Assembly: GCA_052035915.1 (NCBI GenBank)
Contig: JBPOHE010000124.1
Coordinates: 1 to 14,186, forward strand
DNA length: 14,186 bases
Source: JBPOHE01 sp052035915
GTDB lineage: Bacteria > Pseudomonadota > Gammaproteobacteria > Chromatiales > Chromatiaceae
Reading direction: 5' to 3'
Part shown: in pieces, positions 1 through 7,264 of the stretch
How the letters are laid out: each line of letters starts with the position of its first letter
Numbering within the stretch: the first letter of the stretch is position 1
Made by a program: the position numbers and the translations under genes
Notes under the pieces: model-generated
The model's input: the letters and a program-made list of their open reading frames with translations, nothing else
What the model was told of the DNA's origin: nothing
Database searches by the model: none

Positions 1-152
1 TCTTCCCAAAAGGAACCGATTTCAGTAAGGTGAGCCCGGCGGAACTGGAGGCGGTTGTCCTCAAGATCAACCAGCGTCCACGGAAATGCCTCAACTACCG
101 AGCCCCCTACGATGTCTTCGCCGACGCTCTCCGTGGTGCACTTGTAACTTGA
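1..152 (+). CDS. IS30-family transposase, C-terminal fragment
   Basis: The open frame begins upstream of the window, is read from base 3, and ends at the TGA at 150-152, leaving about 49 residues. It starts FPKGTDFSKV and continues with NQRPRKCLNYRAPYDVF, the standard end of IS30-type DDE transposases (the F-P-K-G-T-D-F block, then N-x-R-P-R-K-x-L-x-Y-x-x-P). This part follows the third catalytic acidic residue of the DDE core. The upstream portion is outside the window, so it cannot be judged whether the element is intact. Family assignment is firm; activity is unknown. Confidence 0.85.
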   Translation, partial: FPKGTDFSKVSPAELEAVVLKINQRPRKCLNYRAPYDVFADALRGALVT

Positions 153-159
153 ATCCGCC
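134..159 (+). repeat. Probable right terminal inverted repeat of the IS30-like element
   Basis: IS30-family elements end in an imperfect terminal repeat that overlaps or directly follows the transposase stop codon and often reads like GTTGCACTT...TTGAAT. Here GGTGCACTTGTAACTTGAAT overlaps the stop codon at 150-152 and matches that pattern. The left end is outside the window, so the inverted partner and target duplication cannot be checked. The exact outer boundary, near 159, is a guess. Confidence 0.4.
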
Positions 160-177
160 GGGGTGTCGATGTTGGTA

Positions 178-231
178 TCCATGGGTTTCGCTCCGCTCCA
201 GCCATCCTACGGGAAGGGTGCCAACCCATGG
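178..231. repeat. Dispersed palindromic intergenic repeat (REP/MITE-like)
   Basis: CCATGGGTT (179-187) is the exact reverse complement of AACCCATGG (223-231), with about 35 bases between. The inner minus-strand text, GTAGGATGGC followed by GGAGCGGAGCGAAACCCAT, resembles a short repeat seen between genes in many beta- and gammaproteobacteria. In translation it gives the recognisable spurious peptide 'LERSETH'. It lies just beyond the IS30 end. No protein is expected from it. The stretch from 232 to 386 holds nothing else that I can support. Confidence 0.6.
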
Positions 232-386
232 TGATGGAAATCCATGACGGAATACCGCCGCTGCCGTTTGCCGGGAGGGATGCATTTCGGCTCTTTCTCA
301 AACCGGGTGGGTAAGGGAAGGATCCGGGAACGGCTAGGCTAGAGGTTTCCGCGAATCACGGGGGGAGCCAGATGGAGGACATGTTT

Positions 387-423
387 CCGATGAGCGGGTT
401 CCCTCGGCCAACTCGCTCATCGG
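387..423. terminator. Strong hairpin downstream of the lipoprotein gene
   Basis: CCGATGAGCGGGTT (387-400) pairs with AACTCGCTCATCGG (410-423), a 14-bp stem with one G-U pair around a 9-base loop. It lies 26 bases beyond the stop of the minus-strand lipoprotein gene, which fits a transcription end or a 3' mRNA-stabilising hairpin. No clear U-run follows on either strand, so classical intrinsic termination is not assured. Confidence 0.5.
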
Positions 424-449
424 AATAAAGAATCTGTTCGGAAAGGGTA

Positions 450-1280
450 TTACTTGGCGATGGCCTGGGGCTCGCCGAAGATGAAGTCGTCCATCACCGA
501 AACATCCGAGCCCGGACCGTCCTTGGGACCCAGGGCGACGCTGCCGTATTCGATGCGGACCCGGGCGACGATGGGCTGCTCGAAGGCGACGCCTAAAAAG
601 GAGAGGCCCTTGTCGGCGATGGGGACGGCGAAACGACCGAGGGACTTGTCCTGGGCATCGAAGTATTCGAAGGCGGTATGTTCCTCGTCCACATCGGCGT
701 AGACGGCGCCAAAGCCGCGTACTGTAGCCGCTGTGTCGCTCCCGGGGACGCGGAAGGTCAGGTCCACGATATTGCTGCCGATTGGGGAAAACAGCCGCTC
801 GCTACTGAAGGTCTTGAAGATTTTCGGATAGCTTGGGTTGATGTGACCAAAGCGTACCGGCGTCTTGGTAGGGTTGTTGCTGTCGGCGCTGGCCTGGACG
901 CCACGACCGGGTGTCGAGAGTATGGCTCCCCGGGCGCGCGGCGCCTTGGGGGCATTGAAAAAATCTCCTGGGAGCAGGTTGGGGGCGGCCAGTTCATCGG
1001 GGATCTTGTCCCAGTTGATCTCCCGGCGGCCAGTGGCTTTGCTGCCGGGATCCCCGCCGTTGTCGGGGCCGAGCAGGGCGCGGTACTGGTTGACGACGGC
1101 GGTGATATCCCCGGCCCCGGAGATTACCTTGGGTGAGGGAAGGGCGGTGACTTGGGTTTGCGCGGTCTTTTCGGCGGTTTCGTTACCCCCTGGGCCGGAT
1201 ACGCCGGCGCAGCCGCTTAGCCAGAGACCGAGCAATACCACCCCTCCACTTGTGATCCTTTGGTATGTCAATGTTTTCAT
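450..1280 (-). CDS. Predicted secreted lipoprotein, unknown function
   Basis: I chose the ATG at 1280-1278 (276 residues). It is preceded by AAGGA at a suitable distance and directly begins a lipoprotein signal: MKTLTYQR, a hydrophobic stretch, then the lipobox LSGC with Cys24 as the predicted lipidated residue. Ala at +2 suggests outer-membrane sorting. A longer in-frame start at 1346 would bury the signal and was rejected. The first ~110 mature residues look low-complexity or linker-like. The C-terminal half (about residues 150-270) resembles the beta-sandwich of many secreted bacterial proteins, with FEYFDAQDKSLG, LSFLGVAF, ARVRIEYG and VMDDFIFGEP. No catalytic motif was recognised. It is probably transcribed alone. 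Confidence 0.8.
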   Translation of the reverse strand: MKTLTYQRITSGGVVLLGLWLSGCAGVSGPGGNETAEKTAQTQVTALPSPKVISGAGDITAVVNQYRALLGPDNGGDPGSKATGRREINWDKIPDELAAPNLLPGDFFNAPKAPRARGAILSTPGRGVQASADSNNPTKTPVRFGHINPSYPKIFKTFSSERLFSPIGSNIVDLTFRVPGSDTAATVRGFGAVYADVDEEHTAFEYFDAQDKSLGRFAVPIADKGLSFLGVAFEQPIVARVRIEYGSVALGPKDGPGSDVSVMDDFIFGEPQAIAK

Positions 1281-1315
1281 TAGGTTGTTCCTTATTCTGC
1301 GAGCCTGAATGACAA

Positions 1316-1344
1316 GGTTCATGAGGCGGTTTCGCCCATGAACC
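1316..1344 (-). promoter_or_regulatory. Hairpin in the leader upstream of the lipoprotein gene
   Basis: GGTTCATG (1316-1323) pairs with CATGAACC (1337-1344). After one unpaired A, GGCG (1325-1328) pairs with CGCC (1333-1336) around a GTTT loop. It is 36 bases upstream of the lipoprotein start. A weak promoter-like pair on the minus strand (TTGAGA at 1377-1372, AATATC at 1354-1349, 17-base spacer) would place this hairpin in the 5' leader. It could equally be the end of the parC transcript. No U-run follows. Confidence 0.35.
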
Positions 1345-1387
1345 AAAGGATATTGGGAGTGTTGTGCCGAGTCTCAAGTTGTGAGTA

Positions 1388-1414
1388 CCCCGGTATGGCC
1401 AGGGCCATCCGGGG
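1388..1414 (-). terminator. Possible terminator hairpin after parC
   Basis: On the plus strand CCCCGG (1388-1393) pairs with CCGGGG (1409-1414), and inside this ATGGCC pairs with GGCCAT, giving a near-continuous 12-bp GC-rich stem with one bulged base. It is about 75 bases past the parC stop codon. A U-tract is lacking, so the assignment rests on position and stem strength only. Confidence 0.35.
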
Positions 1415-1488
1415 ACGAGGGGCTCTGCCAGCACCCGCACCGGCTCGGCCCGGGAAAGTCGGCCTGCCGCCGTCGGATCAGGCGGGTT

Positions 1489-3741
1489 TCAAGGCTTGAG
1501 CTCCAGCGCATCCACCCGCTGGAAGCCGCGAGGCAGTTTGTTGCCGCGACGTCCCCGTTCCCCCTGGTAGGCCTCGAGGTCGGCGGCTTTGAAGGTCAGG
1601 GTACGCTTTCCAGACTGGGCGACTACCTGGACGCCGGGCGGAACGACCAGGAGGCTGGTCAGATACTCCTCGCGATTGGCCAGACGCGCCGGGGGAATGC
1701 CCATGATCTTGTTGCCCTTGCCCCGGGCCATCTCCGGGAGCTGGGATACCGGGAACAGCAACAGATAGCCGTCGCTGCTGACCGCCATGAGGCGATCCTG
1801 CCCGAGGTCGGAGACGGGCACCGGCGGCAACACCCTGGCACCTTCCGGCAGGGTCAGTACCAGCTTGCCGGCCTTGTTCTTGGCGTAGAGTTCTTGCAGC
1901 TTGACCACGAAGCCGTAGCCGGCATCCGAGGCGAGGAGATAGCGTTGCTCGGGTTCGCCAGCCAGAACAGCGATGAAATTCACCCCCTGGGGCGGTTCCA
2001 GGCGACCGGTGAGGGGTTCGCCCTGGGTTCGCGCCGATGGCAGGCTGTTGGCCGGCAGGGAATAACTCCGCCCGGTGGAATCGAGAAACACCACCGGCTG
2101 ATTACTGCGCACCCGCACCGAGTCGAGATAGCGGTCGCCGACCCGATAACTGAGGCCGTTGACGTCCACCTCCTGGCCTTTGGCCGCCCGCACCCAGCCC
2201 TTTTCCGACAAGACCACGGTCAGGAGTTCCGAGGGGAGCAGATCGTTTTCTTCCAGGGCGACGGCCGGATGGCGTTCCACCAGCGGGGAGCGGCGGGCAT
2301 CGCCGTATTTGGCGGCATCGGCCCGGAGTTCCTCCTTGATGAGATTTTTGAGCTTGGTCTCCGAACCCAGGAGACCCTGCAACCGATCCCGCTCGGCGGA
2401 CAATTCCGCCTGTTCGCCGCGGATTTTGAACTCCTCCAGCTTGGCCAGGTAGCGCAGGCGCAGATTGAGGATGGCCTCGGCCTGGATGTCGCTGAGGCCG
2501 AAACGCCGCATCAGTTCCGCCTTGGGATTGTCCTCGTAGCGGATGATGGCGATCACCTCGTCGATGTTGAGATAGGCGATCAGCAGACCATCGAGCACAT
2601 GCAGGCGGGCGAGAACCTTGTCGAGATTGTGTTGCAGACGGCGGCGTACCGTCCGGGTGCGGAACACCAGCCATTCGCCGAGGAGTTCCCGCAGGTTCTT
2701 CACCTGGGGGCGACCGTTCAGGCCGATGAGGTTGACATTGACCCGGTAACTCTGTTCCAGGTCGGTGGTGGCGAAGAGATGGGACATGAGTCGATCGACA
2801 TCGACCCGGTTGGATCTGGGCACGATCACCAGCCGGGTGGGATTTTCGTGGTCGGATTCGTCCCGCAGATCCTCCACCATGGGCAGCTTCTTGGCCCGCA
2901 ACTGGGTGGCGATCTGCTCCATCACCCGCGCTCCGGAGACCTGGTAGGGGAGGGCGGTAACGATGATATCCCCCTGCTCGCGCTCATAGCGGGCGCGCAG
3001 GCGAACCGAGCCATAGCCGGTCTGGTAGATGGCGGTTAACTCGGCCCTCGGGGTGATGATCTCCGCCTCCGTCGGAAAATCCGGGCCGGGGAGGAAACGA
3101 CACAACTGGGCGATGTCGGCCTCGGGGTTATCCAGCAGATGGATGACGGCCTCGACCAGCTCGCGCAGGTTGTGGGGTGGGATATCCGTCGCCATGCCCA
3201 CGGCGATCCCTGTCGTCCCATTGAGCAGTAGATTGGGCAGGCGTGCCGGCAGCAGCGCCGGTTCCTCCAGGGTGCCGTCGAAGTTCGGCACCCAGTCCAC
3301 CGTCCCCTCGCCCAGTTCCCCGAGCAGCACCTCGGCGTAGGGAGTCAGCCGCGCCTCGGTATAGCGCATGGCGGCGAAGGACTTGGGATCGTCCGGCGAG
3401 CCCCAGTTGCCCTGACCGTCGATCAGGGGATAGCGATAGGAAAAGGGCTGGGCCATGAGCACCATGGCCTCGTAACAGGCGCTGTCGCCGTGGGGGTGGA
3501 ACTTGCCCAGCACGTCGCCCACGGTGCGGGCGGATTTCTTGTGCTTGGCCGCCGCCGAGAGCCCCAGTTCGGACATGGCGTAGAGGATGCGCCGTTGCAC
3601 CGGCTTGAGCCCGTCGCCGAGGTGGGGCAGGGCGCGGTCGAGGATGACGTACATCGAATAGTCGAGGTAGGCCTTCTCGCTGAAGGTCTTCAGCGGGATG
3701 CGCTCTACCCCTTCCAGGCTTGGGTTGAGGGTCTCGCTCAT
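1489..3741 (-). CDS. parC: DNA topoisomerase IV subunit A (ParC)
   Basis: ParC is the DNA-breaking subunit of topoisomerase IV; with ParE it unlinks daughter chromosomes using ATP. The protein is 750 residues from the ATG at 3741-3739, preceded by GGA at a suitable distance; a TTG at 3765 is a weaker alternative. The N-terminal breakage-reunion domain is clear: GLKPVQRRILYAM, the quinolone-determining stretch HPHGDSACYEAM with Ser87 and Glu91 (equivalent to E. coli Ser80/Glu84, so the susceptible residues), and the catalytic tyrosine Tyr127 in AMRYTEARL. A coiled-coil/tower region and a C-terminal beta-pinwheel part follow. The short tail and the HGDSACYE motif fit ParC better than GyrA. It lies 37 bases downstream of murJ on the same strand, so cotranscription is possible. 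Confidence 0.95.
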   Translation of the reverse strand: MSETLNPSLEGVERIPLKTFSEKAYLDYSMYVILDRALPHLGDGLKPVQRRILYAMSELGLSAAAKHKKSARTVGDVLGKFHPHGDSACYEAMVLMAQPFSYRYPLIDGQGNWGSPDDPKSFAAMRYTEARLTPYAEVLLGELGEGTVDWVPNFDGTLEEPALLPARLPNLLLNGTTGIAVGMATDIPPHNLRELVEAVIHLLDNPEADIAQLCRFLPGPDFPTEAEIITPRAELTAIYQTGYGSVRLRARYEREQGDIIVTALPYQVSGARVMEQIATQLRAKKLPMVEDLRDESDHENPTRLVIVPRSNRVDVDRLMSHLFATTDLEQSYRVNVNLIGLNGRPQVKNLRELLGEWLVFRTRTVRRRLQHNLDKVLARLHVLDGLLIAYLNIDEVIAIIRYEDNPKAELMRRFGLSDIQAEAILNLRLRYLAKLEEFKIRGEQAELSAERDRLQGLLGSETKLKNLIKEELRADAAKYGDARRSPLVERHPAVALEENDLLPSELLTVVLSEKGWVRAAKGQEVDVNGLSYRVGDRYLDSVRVRSNQPVVFLDSTGRSYSLPANSLPSARTQGEPLTGRLEPPQGVNFIAVLAGEPEQRYLLASDAGYGFVVKLQELYAKNKAGKLVLTLPEGARVLPPVPVSDLGQDRLMAVSSDGYLLLFPVSQLPEMARGKGNKIMGIPPARLANREEYLTSLLVVPPGVQVVAQSGKRTLTFKAADLEAYQGERGRRGNKLPRGFQRVDALELKP

Positions 3742-3778
3742 GGCGGTTCCGTCTCCGATTGGCAAAGGCGCGGATGAA

Positions 3779-5318
3779 TTAGAGATCGCGACTGGTCAGG
3801 TGGCGCGGGCGCACCCCCAGGGCCAGCAGGGCCAGCCCGTAGACCGCCACGCCGACCAGGATCCAGAACACCAGGCGCAGCACCCGCTCGGTGGTGGACC
3901 AGGCCAGCCAGACCGAGAGATCGCCCACTCCACCGAGGCTCAACACCACCCCCAAGAGGAGAGCGGCCAGGACCCCCTGCCGCAACAGCCGTCCCCATCC
4001 CGGCTGCGGGCGATAGACCCCCTGGAGCCGCAACTGGCGATAGAGCAGTCCGGCGTTGAGCGAGGCCGAAAGGGTGGTGGACAGGGCCAGCCCCACATGC
4101 CCCAGGGGGAACATCAGGGCCAGGTTCAGGGCCATGTTGACGATCATGGTGATGACACCGATGCGCACCGGGGTACGGGTGTCCTGGCGGGAATAGAATC
4201 CGGGGGCCAATACCTTGATCGACATGAAGCCGAGTAGCCCGAACGAATAGGCTTGCAGGCTTTGGCTGGCCTTGAGCACGTCCTCGGCGGTGAAGGCCTT
4301 GGAATAGAAGAGGGCGGCGAACATGGGACCGGCCAGCACCAACATCCCCACCGCCGACGGCAGGCCCAGCAACAACACCCAGCGCAGGGCCCAGTCGATG
4401 GTGCGGGAAAATTGCTCATGGGATTGCTCGGCATGGTTCCGCGACAGATTCGGCAGGATCACGGTGCCCAGGGCCACGCCAAGGATGCCCAGGGGGAATT
4501 CCATCAGCCGATCCGAGTAATAGAGCCAGGAGATACTACCGCCGACCAGGAAGGAGGCGATGAGGGTATCCAGCAACAGATTCAACTGGGACACCGAGAC
4601 GCCGAACAGGGCCGGGAGGATCAGCCGGCCGATGCGGCGTACCCCGGGATCCCGCCAGGCGAGTCTTGGCCGGGGCAGCAACTTCAACTGGCGCAGGAAA
4701 GGCACCTGGAAGCCGAGCTGGACGACGCCGGCGATCAGTACCCCCCAGGCGAGGGCCAGGATGGGCGTCGAGACATAGGGCGTGAGCCAGAGGGCCGCGG
4801 CGATCATCGCCAGGTTGAGCAATACCGGGGTGAAGGCCGGTACGCCGAAGCGGCGATGGGCGTTGAGGATGCCGCCGGCAAAGGCGGTCAGGGAGATGAA
4901 AAACAGATAGGGAAAGGTGAGCCGCAACATCTCCACCGCCAGGCCGAATTGCACCGGCCGGTTGAGAAAGCCCGGGGCGAAGAGGCTGATCAGCAAGGGC
5001 GCGCCGAGTATGCCCAAGGTGGTCACTAACAAGAGAACGGCGGCCAGGGTACCCGCCACATCGTCGACGAAGCGTTTCAGCTCCACGTAAGGGCGCAGGG
5101 TGCAGTACTCGGTGAGCACGGGCACGAAGGCGAGGGAAAAGGCGCCCTCGGCGAACAGGCGGCGAAGGAAATTGGATCTTGAAGGCGACCAGAAAGGCAT
5201 CGGTTCCGGCATCGGCGCCGAATACCCGCGCCATCACCATGTCCCTGACAAAGCCCAATACCCTGGACAAGAGGGTATTGGAACCTACGGTGGCGATCGA
5301 ACGAACCAGGGAGGCCAG
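3779..5318 (-). pseudogene. murJ: Lipid II flippase MurJ, frameshifted near the N-terminus
   Basis: MurJ (MviN) flips lipid II across the inner membrane for peptidoglycan synthesis. Two frames together give a complete ~513-residue protein, close to the usual ~510. The N-terminal frame (about 5318-5175) gives SIATVGSNTLLSRVLGFVRD and then DAFLVAFKI. The rest (5173-3779) gives NFLRRLFAEGAFSLAFVPVL and the remaining membrane helices through the end. The family's AFKIPNFLRRLFAEGAFS block is cut at base 5174, where the proline codon is reduced to one C, a net loss of two bases. The start is also unclear: no in-frame ATG or GTG lies upstream of SLVRSIATVG, only CTG (5318) or TTG (5270). Because the rest of the reading frame is perfectly preserved, this is either a very recent mutation or a sequence error. 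The family identity is secure. Confidence 0.85.
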
Positions 5319-5350
5319 GGTTGCATCTCCAGCAGCGAAAAAGGCGGCTG

Positions 5351-5379
5351 AGTATAGTGCCCCGGTCGGGGAAATCCCA
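5351..5379 (-). promoter_or_regulatory. Candidate murJ promoter
   Basis: A good -10 box, TATACT, lies at 5356-5351 on the minus strand, about 33 bases before the first plausible murJ start. The -35 at 17-base spacing is poor (TGGGAT). A short palindrome, CCCCGACCGGGG (5371-5360), lies in the spacer and might bind a regulator. This rests on the -10 match and position only. Confidence 0.25.
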
Positions 5380-5464
5380 TGTTCTCCCTTCGCGGTGCAC
5401 TACCACGACGGCAGGCCAAGACCAATGGGGTGCTTGCCATCGCGGGCCGGCTCGTGGCCGTCCC

Positions 5465-6133
5465 CTAGAGGATTCGCGTCTTCCGGTACACCTGAGCGAT
5501 CCGGGCGCCGTCCCAAACATAAGAGAGGTGGGGACCCGGCTGCGGGATGGTGACCGCTGGCGGTCTGAGGGCCGCCAGGCACTCACCTCCCGGGTCCCGC
5601 ACCGACCGATAGACAATCCCCCAGGAACGCGCCGTCCGCATCTCCAGGCCGAAGGCTTGGGATGGTCGCCAATCGTCCAGGGCGTGCAGGTGATCGTATT
5701 CCGCTCCCCGCACATCGTGCAGGGGCTTGGCGACCTCCCCCAGGTACACCCGCATATCGATCTCGCCGGGAGCTTCCCGGGTGTAGGCCAGAAACCTGGC
5801 GCGGTGGAATTTCGTCTCTTCGATGGCGGTGTAGAGCGTCTTGGCCGCGTAGTAGACACCAAAGCGGCCGTCGCTGAATCGACTCTCCGCACCGATATGG
5901 GTGAAGGCGGCCATCAGGGGCGATGACCCGGGACCGCTGACACGGTCCTCGGGGTCCACCAAGCGGATATCCCCCGCCTCGTCTCGCAAGCGGTCGTTGG
6001 TCAGCCCTTCGAGATAGAACAGCTCTTCCATCAACCCGGGCTCCACCAGGGTCTCGAAGAAGTTGATGGGTGGAAACGCCGAGGGGATGACCCGGTACTG
6101 GTGTTCCCAGTCCAGCTCCGCGAGGGGCGGCAT
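5465..6133 (-). CDS. RES-domain toxin (NAD+-degrading type)
   Basis: A 222-residue protein from the ATG at 6133-6131 (MPPLAELDWEHQYRVIPS). RES-domain toxins of the MbcT/ParT/Res group break down NAD+ or ADP-ribosylate targets and are held inactive by an Xre/MbcA/ParS antitoxin. The RES pattern is visible: an early RVIPSAFPPINFFE, then GRFGVYYAAKTLYTAIEETK (the conserved R...YYA...A..E block), MRVYLGEV, and GIVYRSVRDPGGECLAALRP near the end. Related RES proteins have essential Arg, Glu and Ser residues in these blocks. It begins 7 bases after the antitoxin stop, the usual antitoxin-first order. Longer in-frame starts inside the antitoxin gene give an unrelated sequence and were rejected. The exact enzymatic reaction is inferred from the family. 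Confidence 0.88.
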   Translation of the reverse strand: MPPLAELDWEHQYRVIPSAFPPINFFETLVEPGLMEELFYLEGLTNDRLRDEAGDIRLVDPEDRVSGPGSSPLMAAFTHIGAESRFSDGRFGVYYAAKTLYTAIEETKFHRARFLAYTREAPGEIDMRVYLGEVAKPLHDVRGAEYDHLHALDDWRPSQAFGLEMRTARSWGIVYRSVRDPGGECLAALRPPAVTIPQPGPHLSYVWDGARIAQVYRKTRIL

Positions 6134-6140
6134 CCGCGGA

Positions 6141-6542
6141 TCAGAGCCCCCGCTGGGCATCGAGGAACCGCCGCACATCCGCCAGATCGACCAGGCTCCC
6201 GCCCAGCATCCGCTCGAGCGCGGACTGGCCGTGGAACAGCGATGCGGCATTGGGCTGCTTCACCCAGTCGTCGGCCGCCCGCGGGGAGGGCAAGAGCATG
6301 TGCAGCGCCTTGTAGATTCCCAGCAGGTAGCTGATGCGATCGAGCACATCCCGCGTCAGCCGCCGCGCGGTCTTCTCCGCCTTCCACTTGAAGAAGGTCG
6401 ACTCCGGCGGACTGCCGAGCAAAACCCGCTCCTGTGCCGCGCTGAGTCCCCAGCGTGCGGAGAGGTTGAAAAAGGCCTGGAGGGCGGCGCTGGACAGCCG
6501 TTGTGGATCGATCCCTGTCTGGGGTTGCGGTATGGCGCTCAT
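6141..6542 (-). CDS. Xre/MbcA/ParS-type antitoxin
   Basis: A 133-residue protein from the ATG at 6542-6540, chosen because GGAG lies at a good distance upstream; an ATG at 6575 has no ribosome-binding site. The N-terminal half (about residues 17-75) is an Xre-like helical DNA-binding region with LSAAQERVLLGSPPESTFFKW. The C-terminal half is the toxin-binding domain (DUF2384): the RISYLLGIYKALHMLL helix, then W-V-K-Q-P-N, LFHGQSALERMLGGSLVDL and a final VRRFLDAQRGL. This tail normally inserts into the RES active site. It is in the same operon as the RES toxin and probably represses its own promoter. Confidence 0.88.
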   Translation of the reverse strand: MSAIPQPQTGIDPQRLSSAALQAFFNLSARWGLSAAQERVLLGSPPESTFFKWKAEKTARRLTRDVLDRISYLLGIYKALHMLLPSPRAADDWVKQPNAASLFHGQSALERMLGGSLVDLADVRRFLDAQRGL

Positions 6543-6579
6543 GTCGGCTGCTCCATATAGGGAGTAATTTGCCATTATT

Positions 6580-6612
6580 TCTAAAATTAGAGCACCTTGA
6601 GGCTGTGATCAA
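6580..6612 (-). promoter_or_regulatory. Promoter and possible operator of the toxin-antitoxin operon
   Basis: On the minus strand TTGATC (6612-6607) and TAATTT (6589-6584) are separated by exactly 17 bases, giving a predicted RNA start about 35 bases before the antitoxin ATG. An interrupted palindrome, TCTAA-AA-TTAGA (6580-6591), covers the -10 box, a natural site for antitoxin autorepression. The promoter matches are moderate (4 of 6 and 3 of 6); the operator role is inference. Confidence 0.45.
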
Positions 6613-6713
6613 GCGCGTCCTTGGGTCTAGCCCAGGAAGCACCGCTACTATCAGGCAGAAGAGGCCGCTCTCATCACTCGGCCTACCGGGCATCGACGCA
6701 AAACGGCCATTTA

Positions 6714-6775
6714 TTGTTCTTTACAGAAGAACAGAGCCTCACTATATAGCTGTATTGTTCTCTAAAAAAGAACAA
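6714..6775 (+). promoter_or_regulatory. sigma70-like promoter bracketed by two identical-geometry operators
   Basis: TTTACA (6720-6725) and TATATA (6743-6748) are separated by 17 bases, a strong plus-strand promoter. TTGTTCT-N7-AGAACA[A/G] occurs twice, at 6714-6734 (over the -35 box) and 6755-6775 (over the predicted start of transcription). The copies are 41 bases apart, about four helix turns, so a dimeric repressor could bind both on one DNA face. No intact gene follows within the next ~490 bases on this strand. Confidence 0.6.
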
Positions 6776-6797
6776 AAATCGATCAAAAACGCCCATG

Positions 6798-6825
6798 CCC
6801 GGGAGCCGTTGTTCGCTCTCCGGGT
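6798..6825 (+). terminator. Hairpin shortly downstream of the bracketed promoter
   Basis: CCCGGGAG (6798-6805) pairs with CTCTCCGGG (6817-6825) with one bulged T. It lies about 45 bases after the predicted transcription start, so the promoter may give only a short RNA. It is followed by TTGAAATAG, which is not a U-run. The termination role is weakly supported. Confidence 0.25.
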
Positions 6826-6947
6826 TGAAATAGAGTGGTATTGAGGCGTCAAGCGCCGTCCTGCCGCCTTTCTTCGGCCTCGGACGATTTGCCCCCAGTC
6901 GAGAGAAAAGCGGCATAGCTGTCATCGGTATCGGGTCCAAACCGGAC

Positions 6948-7136
6948 TCAGTTGTCCAGCCGATAGGCGACGGGTATCTCCAGCCGGCCTTCACTCGGCG
7001 GCGACAACTGGTCATCCAAGGCCGCGACGGCGTAATCCCCGAGAGGGGTTGAAAGCTGGTTCCAGGTCCAGATCCGGTTCGCCGCAATGGAGGCGGATGT
7101 AGGCTCAGGTGACAAAGCGAAGTGACTGTAGGCCAC
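6948..7136 (-). CDS. Small ORF or gene remnant, unrecognised
   Basis: A 62-codon frame with a GTG start ends in GRLEIPVAYRLDN at a TGA. The stretch PLGDYAVAALDDQLSPP reads like real protein and third positions are mostly G/C. There is no convincing ribosome-binding site, no recognised family, and no neighbour in the same frame. It may be the tail of a decayed gene. The remainder of the 6543-7264 interval (6613-6713, 6826-6947 and 7137-7203) shows nothing further that I can support. Confidence 0.25.
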   Translation of the reverse strand: MAYSHFALSPEPTSASIAANRIWTWNQLSTPLGDYAVAALDDQLSPPSEGRLEIPVAYRLDN

Positions 7137-7203
7137 GCCTCAGCGCCGGGAGGCAAACCCCTGAGCCTCGCTCCATCCCTCCCCCTTGTCCCTGTGAGCC
7201 TGA

Positions 7204-7232
7204 TTGTCGTTTAACCAGTGTCTCGGTAGTCT
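7204..7232 (+). promoter_or_regulatory. Candidate promoter of the Trypco1-protease-MoxR operon
   Basis: TTGTCG (7204-7209) and TAGTCT (7227-7232) are separated by 17 bases. This would start transcription near 7239, about 26 bases before the first ATG of the operon, with the ribosome-binding site AAGGAA at 7252-7257 in between. Each box matches the sigma70 consensus at four positions. Confidence 0.45.
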
Positions 7233-7264
7233 ATGGGGACCAGCAACAGTCAAGGAAATCAAGC

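Noticed and set aside
1381..3039. 552-codon open frame on the plus strand
   Set aside because: It lies wholly antisense to parC, whose family match is unambiguous. Long antisense frames are expected in GC-rich genes, and this one shows no recognisable domain.
4253..5029. 258-codon plus-strand frame rich in Gln, Gly and His
   Set aside because: It is antisense to murJ. The composition is typical of a shadow frame of a GC-rich membrane protein gene.
6503..6844. 113-codon plus-strand frame downstream of the antitoxin start
   Set aside because: It overlaps the antitoxin gene and its promoter in antisense and has no ribosome-binding site or domain.
6683..7156. 157-codon minus-strand frame covering the twin operators
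   Set aside because: It crosses the promoter and both palindromes, shows no family signal, and changes codon character midway. It is treated as chance.
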